Of a stretch of DNA of 64,000 nucleotides, positions 51,086-59,745 are shown one piece after another (the stretch's first letter is position 1; each line of letters begins with the position of its first letter). Position numbers and translations under genes: made by a program. This DNA is from CAIQQQ01 sp037445025 (GTDB lineage: Bacteria > Pseudomonadota > Alphaproteobacteria > Acetobacterales > Acetobacteraceae): assembly GCA_037445025.1 (NCBI GenBank), contig JBBILI010000011.1, positions 1 through 64,000 of the forward strand. Direction: 5' to 3'. The notes beneath the pieces were generated by a model that was not told the origin of the DNA, made no database searches, and saw only the letters and a list, made by a program, of their open reading frames with translations.

Positions 51086-51112
51086 TGCTTGCTTATAGCA
51101 GTTCGGAAAGAT

Positions 51113-51138
51113 GGTGGGGTGCCAAAGCGCGCCCCACC
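51113..51138 (-). terminator. GC-rich hairpin downstream of the tarD-like gene
   Basis: GGTGGGG (51113-51119) pairs with CCCCACC (51132-51138) around a 12 base loop, about 27 bp past the stop of the minus-strand gene. There is no T-run, so termination is only possible. Confidence 0.35.
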
Positions 51139-51164
51139 GACGGCGACGACAGGGAGGCGTGGCG

Positions 51165-52325
51165 TTATGCTGCGAGGTCGCGCATGACCTTGATCAGGTC
51201 GCTTTTTCCTTCGAAGCCGATGCCGGGCAGGTCTGGCATGATGATGTGGCTGTCTTTCACCCGCACCCCATCGGGGAACCCGCCATAAGGCTGGAACAGG
51301 TCGGGGTAGCTTTCGTTGCCGCCGAGCCCGAGGCCGGCGGCGATGTTGAGGGACATCTGATGTCCGCCGTGCGGGATGCATCGCGCCGGTGACCATCCGG
51401 CGATCTTGAGGCATTCGAGGGTCCGCTGGTATTCGCACAGGCCGTAGGACAGGGCGCAGTCGAACTGGAGCCAGTCACGGTCGGGGCGCATGCCGCCGTA
51501 GCGCAGCAGGTTGCGGGCGTCCTGGTGGCTGAACAGGTTTTCGCCGGTGGCCATCGGTCCGGGATAGTACTCTGCGAGCGCGGCCTGCAGGGCGAAGTCC
51601 AGCGGATCGCCGACTTCCTCGTACCAGAAGAGGTCGTAGTCGCGCAGCATGCGGGCGTAGGCGATGCCTTGCTCCAGGGTCAGCCGGCCGTTGGCGTCGA
51701 CCGCGAGCCGGGCCTTGCCGTCCAGCTCCTTCAGCACGGCCTCGATGCGCGGCTGGTCCTCGGCGATGCCGTTGCCGATCTTCATCTTGACCACGGTGTA
51801 GCCGCGATCGAGGTAGGAACGCATTTCGGCGCGGAGCTGTTCGATGCCTTTGCCGGGGTAATAGTAGCCGCCGGCGGCGTAGACGAAGACGCTGGGATCG
51901 GCGGTGCGGCCGTGGCGTTCGGCGAGCAGGCGGAACAGGGGTTTTTCGGCGATCTTGGCGACGGCGTCCCACACCGCCATGTCGATGGTGCCGACCGCGA
52001 CCGAGCGCTCGCCGTGGCCGCCTGGCTTTTCGTTCTTCATCAGCGTGGCCCAGATCCGGTCGGGATCGAGGTTGTCGCCGGCGTCGTTCAGCAGGGTGGC
52101 GGGGTCCGCCTCGCGCAGCCTTGGGGCGAAGCGTTCGCGGATCAGGCCGCCCTGGCCGTAGCGGCCGTTGGAGTTGAAGCCGTAGCCGATGACGGTGCGG
52201 CCGTCGCGCACCACGTCGGTGACGACGGCGACGAGGGAGAGCGTCATCCTGGAGAAATCGATATAGGCATTGGCGATCGATGACGCGATCGGCGCGGTCA
52301 CTTCGCGGACGTCAACGATCTTCAT
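51165..52325 (-). CDS. tarD: Enolase-superfamily dehydratase, D-tartrate dehydratase-like
   Basis: A 386-residue enzyme. The catalytic lysine motif is VVKMKIGNG (K180-x-K182). Metal ligands appear as LAVDANGR (D210), FWYEE (E236) and ATGENLF (E262). The catalytic His region is CIPHGGHQMSLNIAAGLG (H319/H322). YPDLFQPYGGFPDGV is very typical of D-tartrate dehydratase (TarD), which makes oxaloacetate. The ATG at 52325 has AGGAAG upstream; the longer frame to 52523 is leader. No tartrate transporter is nearby, so a related acid-sugar substrate is possible. Confidence 0.85.
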   Translation of the reverse strand: MKIVDVREVTAPIASSIANAYIDFSRMTLSLVAVVTDVVRDGRTVIGYGFNSNGRYGQGGLIRERFAPRLREADPATLLNDAGDNLDPDRIWATLMKNEKPGGHGERSVAVGTIDMAVWDAVAKIAEKPLFRLLAERHGRTADPSVFVYAAGGYYYPGKGIEQLRAEMRSYLDRGYTVVKMKIGNGIAEDQPRIEAVLKELDGKARLAVDANGRLTLEQGIAYARMLRDYDLFWYEEVGDPLDFALQAALAEYYPGPMATGENLFSHQDARNLLRYGGMRPDRDWLQFDCALSYGLCEYQRTLECLKIAGWSPARCIPHGGHQMSLNIAAGLGLGGNESYPDLFQPYGGFPDGVRVKDSHIIMPDLPGIGFEGKSDLIKVMRDLAA

Positions 52326-52515
52326 CGGCACTTCCTGTCTTTGTCGGGGCGGCAGGATGCGCAGACGCGGCGCGGGGCGCCAAGGCCGATCATCCGGAAT
52401 GTCATGCGTTTTCAGCATGACACGCGATGGCGGCGGGGGTGGTGGGGTCAGGTGCTCCGCCGTGGAGGCTTCGTTGCCGGTTGCATCCGGGTGATGGTTG
52501 TGATAGGAACTAATC

Positions 52516-53118
52516 ATGAACATCGCGGCTTCCCCGTTTTTGCGCCTGTCTGCCGTGATCCGCGGTTTGCGCGGGTCTGTGGGGGGATGGAGCGGGCTTG
52601 GGTGGCTGGGCGCGGCGCTGGGGCTGCTGCTGTATCGGCGGCTGGGTCAGATCAGCGTTCGGATGGAGCGGATGGCGGCGCGGTTCGCGGCGGGGACGCT
52701 GCGGCAGTCTGGGGCTGGCGTGACGCGGGCACCTCGGGATGCGGTGGCGACGGGCAGTGGCCGGCGGGAGGCCGGGGTTCGGATCTGGCCGCTGGGGTTT
52801 GGGTGGCTGGTGAAGGCGGCCGGCTGGCAGGCGGCGGGGTATGGATCTCAGCTTCGCGCGGTTCTGGAGACGCCTGAGATGGTGGCGTTGCTGGCGGCGG
52901 CGCCGCAGGCGGTACGGGTGCTGCGGCCGCTGTGCCGGATGCTGGCGATCGAGACGCGGGTGCTGCGGCCGGGTGCGGCGCGCGAGGGCGGCGCGGACGC
53001 GGCGGCGGCACAGCTGACGCGGGTTCGCACGCAGCGGGCGAAGGTGGATTGGGGGCGGATTCCGATCCCGCGCGGGGTGCTGGCGGCGGTGCGGCGGGGG
53101 AGATATCGGCTGGGGTGA
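52516..53118 (+). CDS. Hypothetical Arg/Ala-rich protein with one membrane segment
   Basis: A 200-residue protein. One short hydrophobic segment (SGLGWLGAALGLLLYRRLG) near residue 30 is followed by a basic soluble part. AGWQAAGYGSQLRAVLETPE and VRVLRPLCRMLAIETRVLRP may be helices, and the end is basic (PRGVLAAVRRGRYRLG). No family is recognised. It is divergent from the tarD-like gene. Confidence 0.55.
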   Translation: MNIAASPFLRLSAVIRGLRGSVGGWSGLGWLGAALGLLLYRRLGQISVRMERMAARFAAGTLRQSGAGVTRAPRDAVATGSGRREAGVRIWPLGFGWLVKAAGWQAAGYGSQLRAVLETPEMVALLAAAPQAVRVLRPLCRMLAIETRVLRPGAAREGGADAAAAQLTRVRTQRAKVDWGRIPIPRGVLAAVRRGRYRLG

Positions 53119-53216
53119 TGGGGCCTCGATGCAGCTGTGGCCATTTTGTTACGATTTCGTAATTTTTGGAAGCGGCGCATTCATGGTTTTGCGTGTCCAG
53201 GGTTGGTTTTTTCGAG

Positions 53217-54119
53217 CTACCGCAGGCGCGGATTGAGGGCGTCACGCAGCCAGTCGCCCACGGCGTTGATGGCCATGACGAGGATCACCAGGGTGAGACT
53301 GGGAAAGATCACCTCCCACCACTCGCCGGAAAACAGGTTGCCGTAACCCAGCCGGATCAGCGTGCCGAGCGAGGGCTGGGTGGGGGGCAGGCCGAAGCCG
53401 AGGAAGGACAGGGTCGCCTCGCCCATGATGGCGAAGGCGATGTCGAGCGTGGCCAGCACGAACACCGCGTTCAGCACGTTGGGCAGGATCGACTGCGTCA
53501 TGATCCGCACACTGCCGTGGCCGATCAGCCTTGCGGCTGCGACATAGTCGCGGCCGCGTTCCACCATGGTGGCGCCGCGCACGAGGCGGGCGAAATGCGG
53601 CCAGTGGGCGACGCCGAGGGAGATGACGACGAGGGCCAGGGCGGAGGCGGCGCGGGCCTGTTCGTCGAGCGCCATGCGGCTGATGCCGCCGATCAGCAGG
53701 GCGAGCAGGATGGCGGGGAAGGTGAACTGCACATCGGCCACGCGCATCACCAGCGCATCGACCCAGCCGCCGGTGAAGCCGGCGCGAATGCCCAGCGTGG
53801 TGCCCAGCACCACCGAGACGGTGACGGCGAGCACGCCGACCAGCAGCGAGGCGCGCAGGCCGTAGAGGATCAGCGAGAGGATGTCGGCGCCCTGGCCGTC
53901 GGTGCCGAGCCAGAAGCGTGGGTCGCCGCCGGGCAGCCAGGATGGCGGGAGGTGGCTGTCCAGCAGATCGAGACTGGCGAGATCGTAGGGGTTGCTGCGG
54001 GCCAGCCAGGGGGCGAGGGCAACGCCGAACAGAATCACCAGCAGAACGAGACCGCCCGCCATCGCCCAGGGCGAGCGCCGCAGGCTGCGCGCCAGCTCCG
54101 TGTGCAGCAGCGCTGTCAC
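53217..54119 (-). CDS. Peptide ABC transporter permease (DppC-type)
   Basis: A 300-residue inner-membrane permease with six helices. N-terminal PWLARSNPYDLASLDLLDSH and GTDGQGADILSLILYGLRAS are typical of DppC/OppC. The ATPase-coupling EAA loop is YVAAARLIGHGSVRIMTQSI and the end is SLTLVILVMAINAVGDWLRD. A GTG start (54119) overlaps the upstream permease stop. It would pair with the two ATPases encoded on the other strand. Confidence 0.92.
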   Translation of the reverse strand: MTALLHTELARSLRRSPWAMAGGLVLLVILFGVALAPWLARSNPYDLASLDLLDSHLPPSWLPGGDPRFWLGTDGQGADILSLILYGLRASLLVGVLAVTVSVVLGTTLGIRAGFTGGWVDALVMRVADVQFTFPAILLALLIGGISRMALDEQARAASALALVVISLGVAHWPHFARLVRGATMVERGRDYVAAARLIGHGSVRIMTQSILPNVLNAVFVLATLDIAFAIMGEATLSFLGFGLPPTQPSLGTLIRLGYGNLFSGEWWEVIFPSLTLVILVMAINAVGDWLRDALNPRLR

Positions 54120-55099
54120 GCCCGCGCCAGCTGACCGCCGGTGCGCAGCCTTGGGTCGACCACGGCGTAGAGCAGGTCGACGATCAGATTGATGGCCACG
54201 AACAGGCTGGCGGCGAGCAGCAGGTAGGCGGAAATCAGCGGCACATCGGCACTGCCCAGCGCCTGGATCAGCAACGTGCCGAGGCCGGGCCATTGGAACA
54301 CCTGCTCCACCACCACGCCGAAGGCCACGAGAAAGCCGAGCTGGATGCCGCTGACGGTGATGATCGGCACCATGGTGTTGCGCAGGGCGTGGCTGAAGGT
54401 GATCAGGCGGGCAGGGATGCCGCGGGCGCGGGCGAAGCGGATGAAGTCGGCCCGCAGCACCTCCACCATCTCGGCGCGGACCAGGCGCGCGACCAGGGCG
54501 ATCTGGCCGGCGGCCAGCGAGATCGCGGGCAGGATCAGCGACAAAAGCCCGCTGCGGGTCAGCAGGCCGGTGCTCCACCAGCCCAGCTGCACCACCTGGC
54601 CGCGCCCGAACGAGGGCAGCCAGCCGAGCGCCACGGAGAACACGGTGATCGCCAGGATGGCGAAGACGAAGGTGGGCAGGGCGACGCCGATGACCGAGAG
54701 GGACATCAGCAGCGCGGCGAGGCGCGAGCGGGGGCGGACGGCGGCGTAGAGGCCGAGCGGCACGCCGAGCCCGACCGAGATGACCAGGGCGACCAGGGAG
54801 AGCTCCATGGTCGCGGGGAAGCGTTCGGCCACCAGCTCGGCCACCGGGCGCTGGGCGGTGTAGGAGGTGCCGAACCGGCCGTGCAGGGCGCCTTCGACGA
54901 AATGGAGATAGCGCAGGGCGACGGGGTCGTTCAGGTGCAGGCGCTCGCGCAGGGCGGCCTGGTCGGAGGGCGTGGCGTTCAGGCCGAGGATGCTGGCGAC
55001 GGGATCGCCGATGAGGTTGGACAGCGAGAAGGCGATGACGCTGACCACCAGCACCACCGCCGCCGCATGGCCGAGGCGGCGCATCAGAAAGCCGATCAT
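54116..55099 (-). CDS. Peptide ABC transporter permease (DppB-type)
   Basis: A 327-residue permease. The N-terminal membrane helix (AAAVVLVVSVIAFSLSNLIG), LNDPVALRYLHFVEGALHGR, the EAA-like loop ADFIRFARARGIPARLITF, and WPGLGTLLIQALGSADVPLI are DppB/OppB marks. ATG 55099 is chosen over 55159. It is divergent from the amidohydrolase gene across 127 bp. No periplasmic binding protein gene is in the window. Confidence 0.92.
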   Translation of the reverse strand: MIGFLMRRLGHAAAVVLVVSVIAFSLSNLIGDPVASILGLNATPSDQAALRERLHLNDPVALRYLHFVEGALHGRFGTSYTAQRPVAELVAERFPATMELSLVALVISVGLGVPLGLYAAVRPRSRLAALLMSLSVIGVALPTFVFAILAITVFSVALGWLPSFGRGQVVQLGWWSTGLLTRSGLLSLILPAISLAAGQIALVARLVRAEMVEVLRADFIRFARARGIPARLITFSHALRNTMVPIITVSGIQLGFLVAFGVVVEQVFQWPGLGTLLIQALGSADVPLISAYLLLAASLFVAINLIVDLLYAVVDPRLRTGGQLARA

Positions 55100-55226
55100 G
55101 CAGGCGCTCCCGGCCGGTTGCGAAGTGGCAGCTTCCCCGCAAAGCCATCGCCTGATCAACAGAATTGCGAGCCCCCCGGGCTTGCGCCATCATGCCTGCC
55201 GGCGACACCGACAAGGGGTTGGTACC

Positions 55227-56497
55227 ATGGCACGGCACGTGTTCTTCAATGGCCTGGTGTTCGATGGGCTGGCCGAGACGGCGATCGACGGGCTGGAGGT
55301 GCTGGTCGAGGGCAACCGCATCATCGCCGTCTCCGACACGGCGATCGACTCCGCCGGCGCGACCCGGGTCGATCTCGCGGGCGGGATGCTGATGCCGGGG
55401 CTGATCGACGCGCATGTGCATGTGTTCGCGGTCAATCTGGTGCAGGCACGCAACGAGGCGATGCCGCTGACGGCGATGACGGCGCGGGCGGTGCCGCGCA
55501 TCCGGGCGATGCTGGATCGCGGGTTCACCACGGTGCGGGACGTGGCCGGCGGGGATGTGGGGTAAGGGACGCGGTGGCGCAGGGGTTCATTCCCGGGCCG
55601 CGGCTGTTCGTGGGCGGGCCCGGGCTGACCCAGACCGGCGGGCATGGCGATCATCGGCGCATCACCGACAGCAATGCGCCGCCGGACCGCAATGCGAACG
55701 CCCATGTGTTCTTCTGCCGGCTGGTGGATGGTCCTGACGAGATGCGCCGCGTGGTGCGCGACGAGCTGCGCAAGGGGGCGGATCATATCAAGCTGATGGC
55801 CTCGGGGGGCGTGGGTTCGCCGACCGACGCGATCGAGAACGTGCAGTTCGACGATGCCGAGGTGCAGATGGCGGTGCGCGAAGCGGCGCGGCGCGGGAAA
55901 TATGTGGTGGCGCACACCTATACCAGCGAGGCGATCGCGCATGCGGCGCGCAACGGGGTGCGTTCGATCGAGCATGCGAACTTCGTCGATGACGCGACCG
56001 CGGCGCTGGTGGTGGCGCAGGATGCGTATGTGGTGCCGACCCTGGTCTGCTTCGATGAGACCGAGCAGCAGGGGGACCGGCTGGGGCTGTCGAAATACGT
56101 GATGGAGAAGCTGCGGCTGGTGAACGGTGCCGGCATCGGCATGCTTGACGTGTGTGCGCGGGCCGGGGTGCGGATGGGGTTCGGCACCGATCTGATGGGC
56201 GAGCTGGAATACGCGCAGTCGCGCGAGTTCGCCATTCGGGCGCAGGCGCAGCGCGGGGTGGACATTGTGCGGTCGGCGACGTCGATGAATGCCGAGATCC
56301 TGCAGCAGAAGGGGCGGCTGGGCGTGATTGCGCCGGGGGCGCTGGCCGATCTGATCGTGGTGCGCGGTGACCCGCTGGCCGATGCCGCGCTGCTGGCGGA
56401 CCCCGCGCGCAACCTCGCCATGATCATGCAGGACGGGAGACTGATCCGCCAGGAACTGTCCATGCGCGCCGTTTCAGCGCGCACCGTTCTGGCGTGA
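55227..56497 (+). pseudogene. Metal-dependent amidohydrolase, frameshifted
   Basis: A family member related to imidazolonepropionase-like or Xaa-Pro dipeptidase-like amidohydrolases. The first frame (55227-55565) has LIDAHVHVF, the metal-binding HxH, and ends GGDVG-stop. The second frame continues with RDAVAQGFIPGPRLFVGGPG, HIKLMASGGVGSPTDAI (Lys), YVVAHTYTSEAIAHAA and SIEHANFVD (His), and FGTDLMGE (Asp) to 56497. One extra G in the GGGG run at 55559-55562 would restore the frame (DVGVRDAV). All catalytic motifs are intact, so a sequencing error or very recent loss is likely. Its stop overlaps the next ATPase start, so it is part of the peptide-uptake operon. Confidence 0.85.
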
Positions 56498-57444
56498 ACC
56501 ACCCCGCGCCCGGCACCGTTGTGCTGGAGGCGGAGGATCTGGTGGTGGAGCGCAATGGGCCGGACGGTGCGCTCCGGCTGCTCGACGGGGTGAGCCTCAC
56601 GCTGCGGGCCTGCATGATCCTGGGGGTGGTGGGGGAGTCCGGTGCCGGCAAGTCGCTGACGGGTGCGGCGCTGATCGATCTGCTCGACCCGCCGCTGCGG
56701 CTGCGATCCGGCCGGCTGCGGTTTTGCGGGGTGGAGACCATGCCGCGGCGGGGCCGTGACGTCAGCATGGTGTTTCAGGATCCGCTGACGGCGTTGTACC
56801 CGCTGTTCCCGATCGGGCAGCAGCTGGTCGAGACGATCCGTGTGCATCACGGCACCAGCCGCGCCGCGGCCGAAGCGCGCGCCCATGACCTGCTGGTCGA
56901 GGTCGGCGTCAGCGCGCCGCGGGACCGCCTGCTGCAGTACCCGCACGAGCTCTCCGGCGGGATGCGCCAGCGAGTGGTGCTGGCGCTCGCTCTGGCGCCC
57001 GACCCGACGGTGCTGGTGGCCGACGAGCCGACGACGGCGCTTGACGTTTCGGTTCAGGCGCAGATCGTGGCGTTGATCCGCCGGCTGTGCGACGAGCGCG
57101 GCATGGCGGTGATGCTGATCACCCATGATATCGGCGTGGTGGCCGAGGCGGCGGACGATGTCGCCGTGATGTATGCCGGCCGTATCGTCGAGACCGGGCC
57201 GGTCGCGGAGGTGCTGACCGCGCCGCGCCACCCCTACACCAAGGGTCTGCTCGCCGCGACGCTGGAACTCGGCCAGCGCCGTGAACGGCTCGCGCAGATC
57301 GACGGCACCGCGCCACGACCCGGCGCCTGGCCGACCGGCTGCCGCTTTCATCCGCGCTGCCCGGACCGGCTTGCGGTCTGCGCGCGCGAGGCTCCGGTGC
57401 TCACGCCGGATGGCCGCGTGTCCATGGCGTGCTGGCATGGCTGA
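56494..57444 (+). CDS. Peptide ABC transporter ATPase (DppD-type)
   Basis: A 316-residue ATPase. Walker A is GESGAGKSL, the Q-loop MVFQDPLTALYPLFPIGQQ, the signature LSGGMRQRV, Walker B VLVADEPTTALDV, and the H-loop ITHDIG. The C-terminal CRFHPRCPDRLAVC tail is typical of Opp/Dpp ATPases. A GTG start overlaps the amidohydrolase stop. It would couple ATP use to the two permeases on the opposite strand. Confidence 0.93.
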   Translation: MNHPAPGTVVLEAEDLVVERNGPDGALRLLDGVSLTLRACMILGVVGESGAGKSLTGAALIDLLDPPLRLRSGRLRFCGVETMPRRGRDVSMVFQDPLTALYPLFPIGQQLVETIRVHHGTSRAAAEARAHDLLVEVGVSAPRDRLLQYPHELSGGMRQRVVLALALAPDPTVLVADEPTTALDVSVQAQIVALIRRLCDERGMAVMLITHDIGVVAEAADDVAVMYAGRIVETGPVAEVLTAPRHPYTKGLLAATLELGQRRERLAQIDGTAPRPGAWPTGCRFHPRCPDRLAVCAREAPVLTPDGRVSMACWHG

Positions 57445-58414
57445 GACCCTGGTGCGGGTGGAGGGGCTGCGCCGGCATTTCGGCGCCCGCGCCGGCTTTG
57501 TGGCCCGCCTCGCCGGCACCACACGGCCGCTGCTGCGCGCGGTGGACGGTGTTAGTTTCACCATCGAAGCCGGACGCACGCTGGGTCTGGTGGGCGAATC
57601 GGGCTGTGGCAAATCCACCGTCGCGCGCTGCGTCGCCGGGTTGCAGCCGCTGACCGCGGGAGAGGTGCACATCGCCGGCCACGAGATCCGCGCGATTGCC
57701 AGCGGTGCCGCAGGCCCGCACGCGCGATGCCAGACGCAGATGATCTTTCAGGACCCTTTCGCCAGCCTCAATCCGCGCTGGCGCGTCGGCCGCACGCTGT
57801 CCGATCCGCTCAGCACCTTCGACCGCGACGCCCCGCGGGCGGCCATCGCAGGACGCGTCGCCGATCTGCTGGAGCAGGTTGGCCTGTCCCGCGGCGATCT
57901 GGGGAAATACCCGCATGAATTCTCCGGCGGACAGCGGCAGCGTATCGCCATTGCACGTGCGCTCGCGGCCTCGCCGGCCTTCATCATCGCCGACGAACCG
58001 ACCTCGGCACTCGACCTTTCCGTGCAGGCGCAGATTCTCAACCTGCTGCAGCAGATCCAGCGCGCGCGCCAGGTGAGCTTCCTGTTCATCAGCCACAACC
58101 TCGCTGTGATCGAGCACATGGCCGACGAGGTCGGCGTGATGTATCTTGGTCGTCTCGTCGAACGCCGCAGCGCGGCCGCGCTGTTTGCCGACCCGGCTCA
58201 TCCCTACACGCGGCTGCTGATCGAGACGGTGCCGAGCACGCGCCGCATCGGCCCGCGTCGCACACCGCCGCAGGGTGAGGTGGCGGACCCGATGCGGCCG
58301 CCGAGCGGCTGCACGTTTCATCCGCGCTGCCCGATCGCCGAGGCGCGGTGCCGGAGCGAGACGCCGGTGTTGCGGCCGACAGCCGGGGGCGTTGTGGCCT
58401 GCCATTTGGATTAA
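57437..58414 (+). CDS. Peptide ABC transporter ATPase (DppF-type)
   Basis: A 325-residue ATPase. Walker A is GESGCGKST, the Q-loop MIFQDPFASLNPRWRVG, the signature FSGGQRQRI, Walker B FIIADEPTSALDL, the H-loop ISHNLA, and the tail CTFHPRCPIAEARC. It overlaps the DppD-type gene by 8 bp. The stop lies 7 bp before a composite hairpin repeat. Confidence 0.93.
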   Translation: MAETLVRVEGLRRHFGARAGFVARLAGTTRPLLRAVDGVSFTIEAGRTLGLVGESGCGKSTVARCVAGLQPLTAGEVHIAGHEIRAIASGAAGPHARCQTQMIFQDPFASLNPRWRVGRTLSDPLSTFDRDAPRAAIAGRVADLLEQVGLSRGDLGKYPHEFSGGQRQRIAIARALAASPAFIIADEPTSALDLSVQAQILNLLQQIQRARQVSFLFISHNLAVIEHMADEVGVMYLGRLVERRSAAALFADPAHPYTRLLIETVPSTRRIGPRRTPPQGEVADPMRPPSGCTFHPRCPIAEARCRSETPVLRPTAGGVVACHLD

Positions 58415-58421
58415 GGAAGGA

Positions 58422-58537
58422 CTTCTTTTCTGAAGAAAAGAAGCAAAAGGCTTTTCAAACGTGAGGGCTGTTTTTTTCAGGAAAGGGCCGCGCCAGCCCG
58501 ACGAAAGTTTTTTGGTTCTTTTTTTCAAAAAAGAACC
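58422..58537. repeat. Composite outward-facing hairpin element (copy 5)
   Basis: The left hairpin is CTTCTTTTCT (58422-58431) with AGAAAAGAAG (58434-58443), followed by CAAAAGGCTTTTC. The right hairpin is GGTTCTTTTTT (58514-58524) with AAAAAAGAACC (58527-58537), preceded by GAAAGTTTTTT. The core GGAAAGGGCCGCGCCAGC lies at 58480-58497. The right hairpin contains the last codons and stop of cueR. Compared with copy 1 the two arm types have swapped sides. Confidence 0.87.
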
Positions 58538-58938
58538 GCTTCCCGCCCCCCACCTGCCGCCAGATCGCGCAGGATCGGACACTCCGGCGCCTCATCGCCG
58601 TGGCAGGCCGCGATCAGTTCGCCCAGCGTGGCACACATCGCCGTCATTTCGGCAATCCTGTGCTGCAGCTCAGCCACATGCGCGCTGGCGATGCGTTTCA
58701 CATCCCGGCTGGCGCGCGCGCGATTGTGCCAGAGATCCACCAGCAGCCGGATCCGGTCCATCGATAGGCCGAGATCGCGGGCCCGGCGAATGAAACGCAA
58801 GGTCTCGACCTCGTGCGCCCCGTAGATGCGATACCCGGACCCGGTGCGGGGCGGTCGGGGAATGAGACCGATGCTCTCATAATAGCGCAGCATCTTGGCG
58901 CTGATGCCCGAGGCCTTCGCGGCTTCACCGATGACCAT
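58525..58938 (-). CDS. cueR: CueR-type copper-responsive MerR regulator
   Basis: A 137-residue regulator. The winged HTH is MVIGEAAKASGISAKMLRYY followed by SIGLIPRPPRTGSGYRIY. Metal ligands C112 and C120 (CHGDEAPECP) and S77 stand at the same numbers as in E. coli CueR, which senses monovalent copper, silver and gold. The last residues (AVLF) and the stop are encoded inside a repeat hairpin. It is divergent from the DUF305-copZ-copA group, whose two promoters carry matching operators. ATG 58938 is preferred over 58950. Confidence 0.92.
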   Translation of the reverse strand: MVIGEAAKASGISAKMLRYYESIGLIPRPPRTGSGYRIYGAHEVETLRFIRRARDLGLSMDRIRLLVDLWHNRARASRDVKRIASAHVAELQHRIAEMTAMCATLGELIAACHGDEAPECPILRDLAAGGGREAVLF

Positions 58939-59003
58939 GCGACTCTCCATCTCTCTGCACGATGAAGGTTGCCGGCGTGGCAAGGTCAAGAGGCAGTTCG
59001 GGC

Positions 59004-59034
59004 TTTACCTTGCCATGATGGGAAGCCCCATCCT
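59004..59034 (+). promoter_or_regulatory. CueR-type promoter before the DUF305 gene
   Basis: TTTACC (59004-59009), a 19 base spacer TTGCCATGATGGGAAGCCC, then CATCCT. The long spacer and the imperfect dyad around ATGAT are typical of MerR-family promoters. It aligns with the site at 59465-59495. Confidence 0.65.
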
Positions 59035-59072
59035 TGGCATGTTCACGCCGTCTCGCCCCAAGGAGGCTTCCC

Positions 59073-59447
59073 ATGTCCCGGTTTCCGGTCCTGTCCCTGC
59101 TGTTCGTCTGTCTCGCGCTTCCGGCATACGCCCAGACGATGCCTGCCATGCCCGGCATGCCGATGCCGGCCCCCTCCGGCAGCGCCGCCTCGTCATCCCA
59201 GGCGTTCAAGGCCGCCAATGACAAGATGATGCGCGACATGGACGTGCCCCTGACCGGCGACGCCGACCATGACTTCGTCGCCACCATGGTCCCGCACCAC
59301 GCCGGTGCCGTCGATATGGCCAAGGTCGAGCTGCAATACGGGCGGGATCCCGAGCTGCGGGCGCTGGCCACGTCCATCGTGGCGGCGCAGCAGCGCGAGA
59401 TCGCCGAGATGACCGCATGGGCCAAGGCGCACCCTGCGCCGAAGTAA
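59073..59447 (+). CDS. DUF305 family periplasmic protein
   Basis: A 124-residue protein with a signal peptide (FPVLSLLFVCLALPAYA), a Met/Pro-rich stretch (MPAMPGMPMPAP) and a DUF305 helical bundle (FVATMVPHHAGAVDMAKVEL, with the HH pair and Met). DUF305/CopM-like proteins bind copper in the periplasm. A very strong AAGGAGG precedes the ATG. It is the first gene under CueR-type control here. Confidence 0.88.
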   Translation: MSRFPVLSLLFVCLALPAYAQTMPAMPGMPMPAPSGSAASSSQAFKAANDKMMRDMDVPLTGDADHDFVATMVPHHAGAVDMAKVELQYGRDPELRALATSIVAAQQREIAEMTAWAKAHPAPK

Positions 59448-59464
59448 CCGGCGGACGACCGGTC

Positions 59465-59495
59465 TTGACCTTCCCATTGTGGCAATCCCCATGTG
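59465..59495 (+). promoter_or_regulatory. CueR-type promoter before copZ
   Basis: TTGACC (59465-59470), a 19 base spacer TTCCCATTGTGGCAATCCC, then CATGTG. It shares TT-x-ACCTT-x-CCAT-x-x-TGG-x-AA-x-CCCCAT with the site at 59004-59034, in a gap that otherwise has no reason to be conserved. Confidence 0.7.
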
Positions 59496-59520
59496 CTTTG
59501 GCGTCATACAGGAGGGTCCC

Positions 59521-59745
59521 ATGGACCATGCACCGGCCGAGAGCATCGAACTGACCATCATCGGCATGACCTGCGCGGGCTGCACCGCCTCGGTCAGCCG
59601 CGCGCTTGGCAAGGTGGCCGGTGTCACCGCGGTCTCGGTCGATCTCGCCAGCGGGCGCGCGACGATCGAGGGGCATGCCGCGCTGCAGGATCTGGAGCGC
59701 GCGGTCGAGGCCGCGGGCTTCGATCTGGCCGCTCCGCATGGTTGA
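59521..59745 (+). CDS. copZ: CopZ-type copper chaperone
   Basis: A 74-residue heavy-metal-associated domain. GMTCAGC holds the copper-binding C18 and C21, and VTAVSVDLASGRATIEG and LERAVEAAGFDL complete the ferredoxin-like fold. A strong CAGGAGG precedes the ATG. It overlaps the copA start by 8 bp and would hand Cu(I) to CopA. Confidence 0.92.
   Translation: MDHAPAESIELTIIGMTCAGCTASVSRALGKVAGVTAVSVDLASGRATIEGHAALQDLERAVEAAGFDLAAPHG

Noticed and set aside
49261..51438. A 725-codon minus-strand open frame across flgA and flgH
   Set aside because: The plus strand carries clear flgA and flgH with correct signals and operon overlaps; the antisense frame is Arg/Ala-rich shadow.
53918..56497. A single 859-codon protein covering the permease region and amidohydrolase
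   Set aside because: The first ~540 codons are antisense to the two permeases; only the part after about 55565 is the real amidohydrolase frame.
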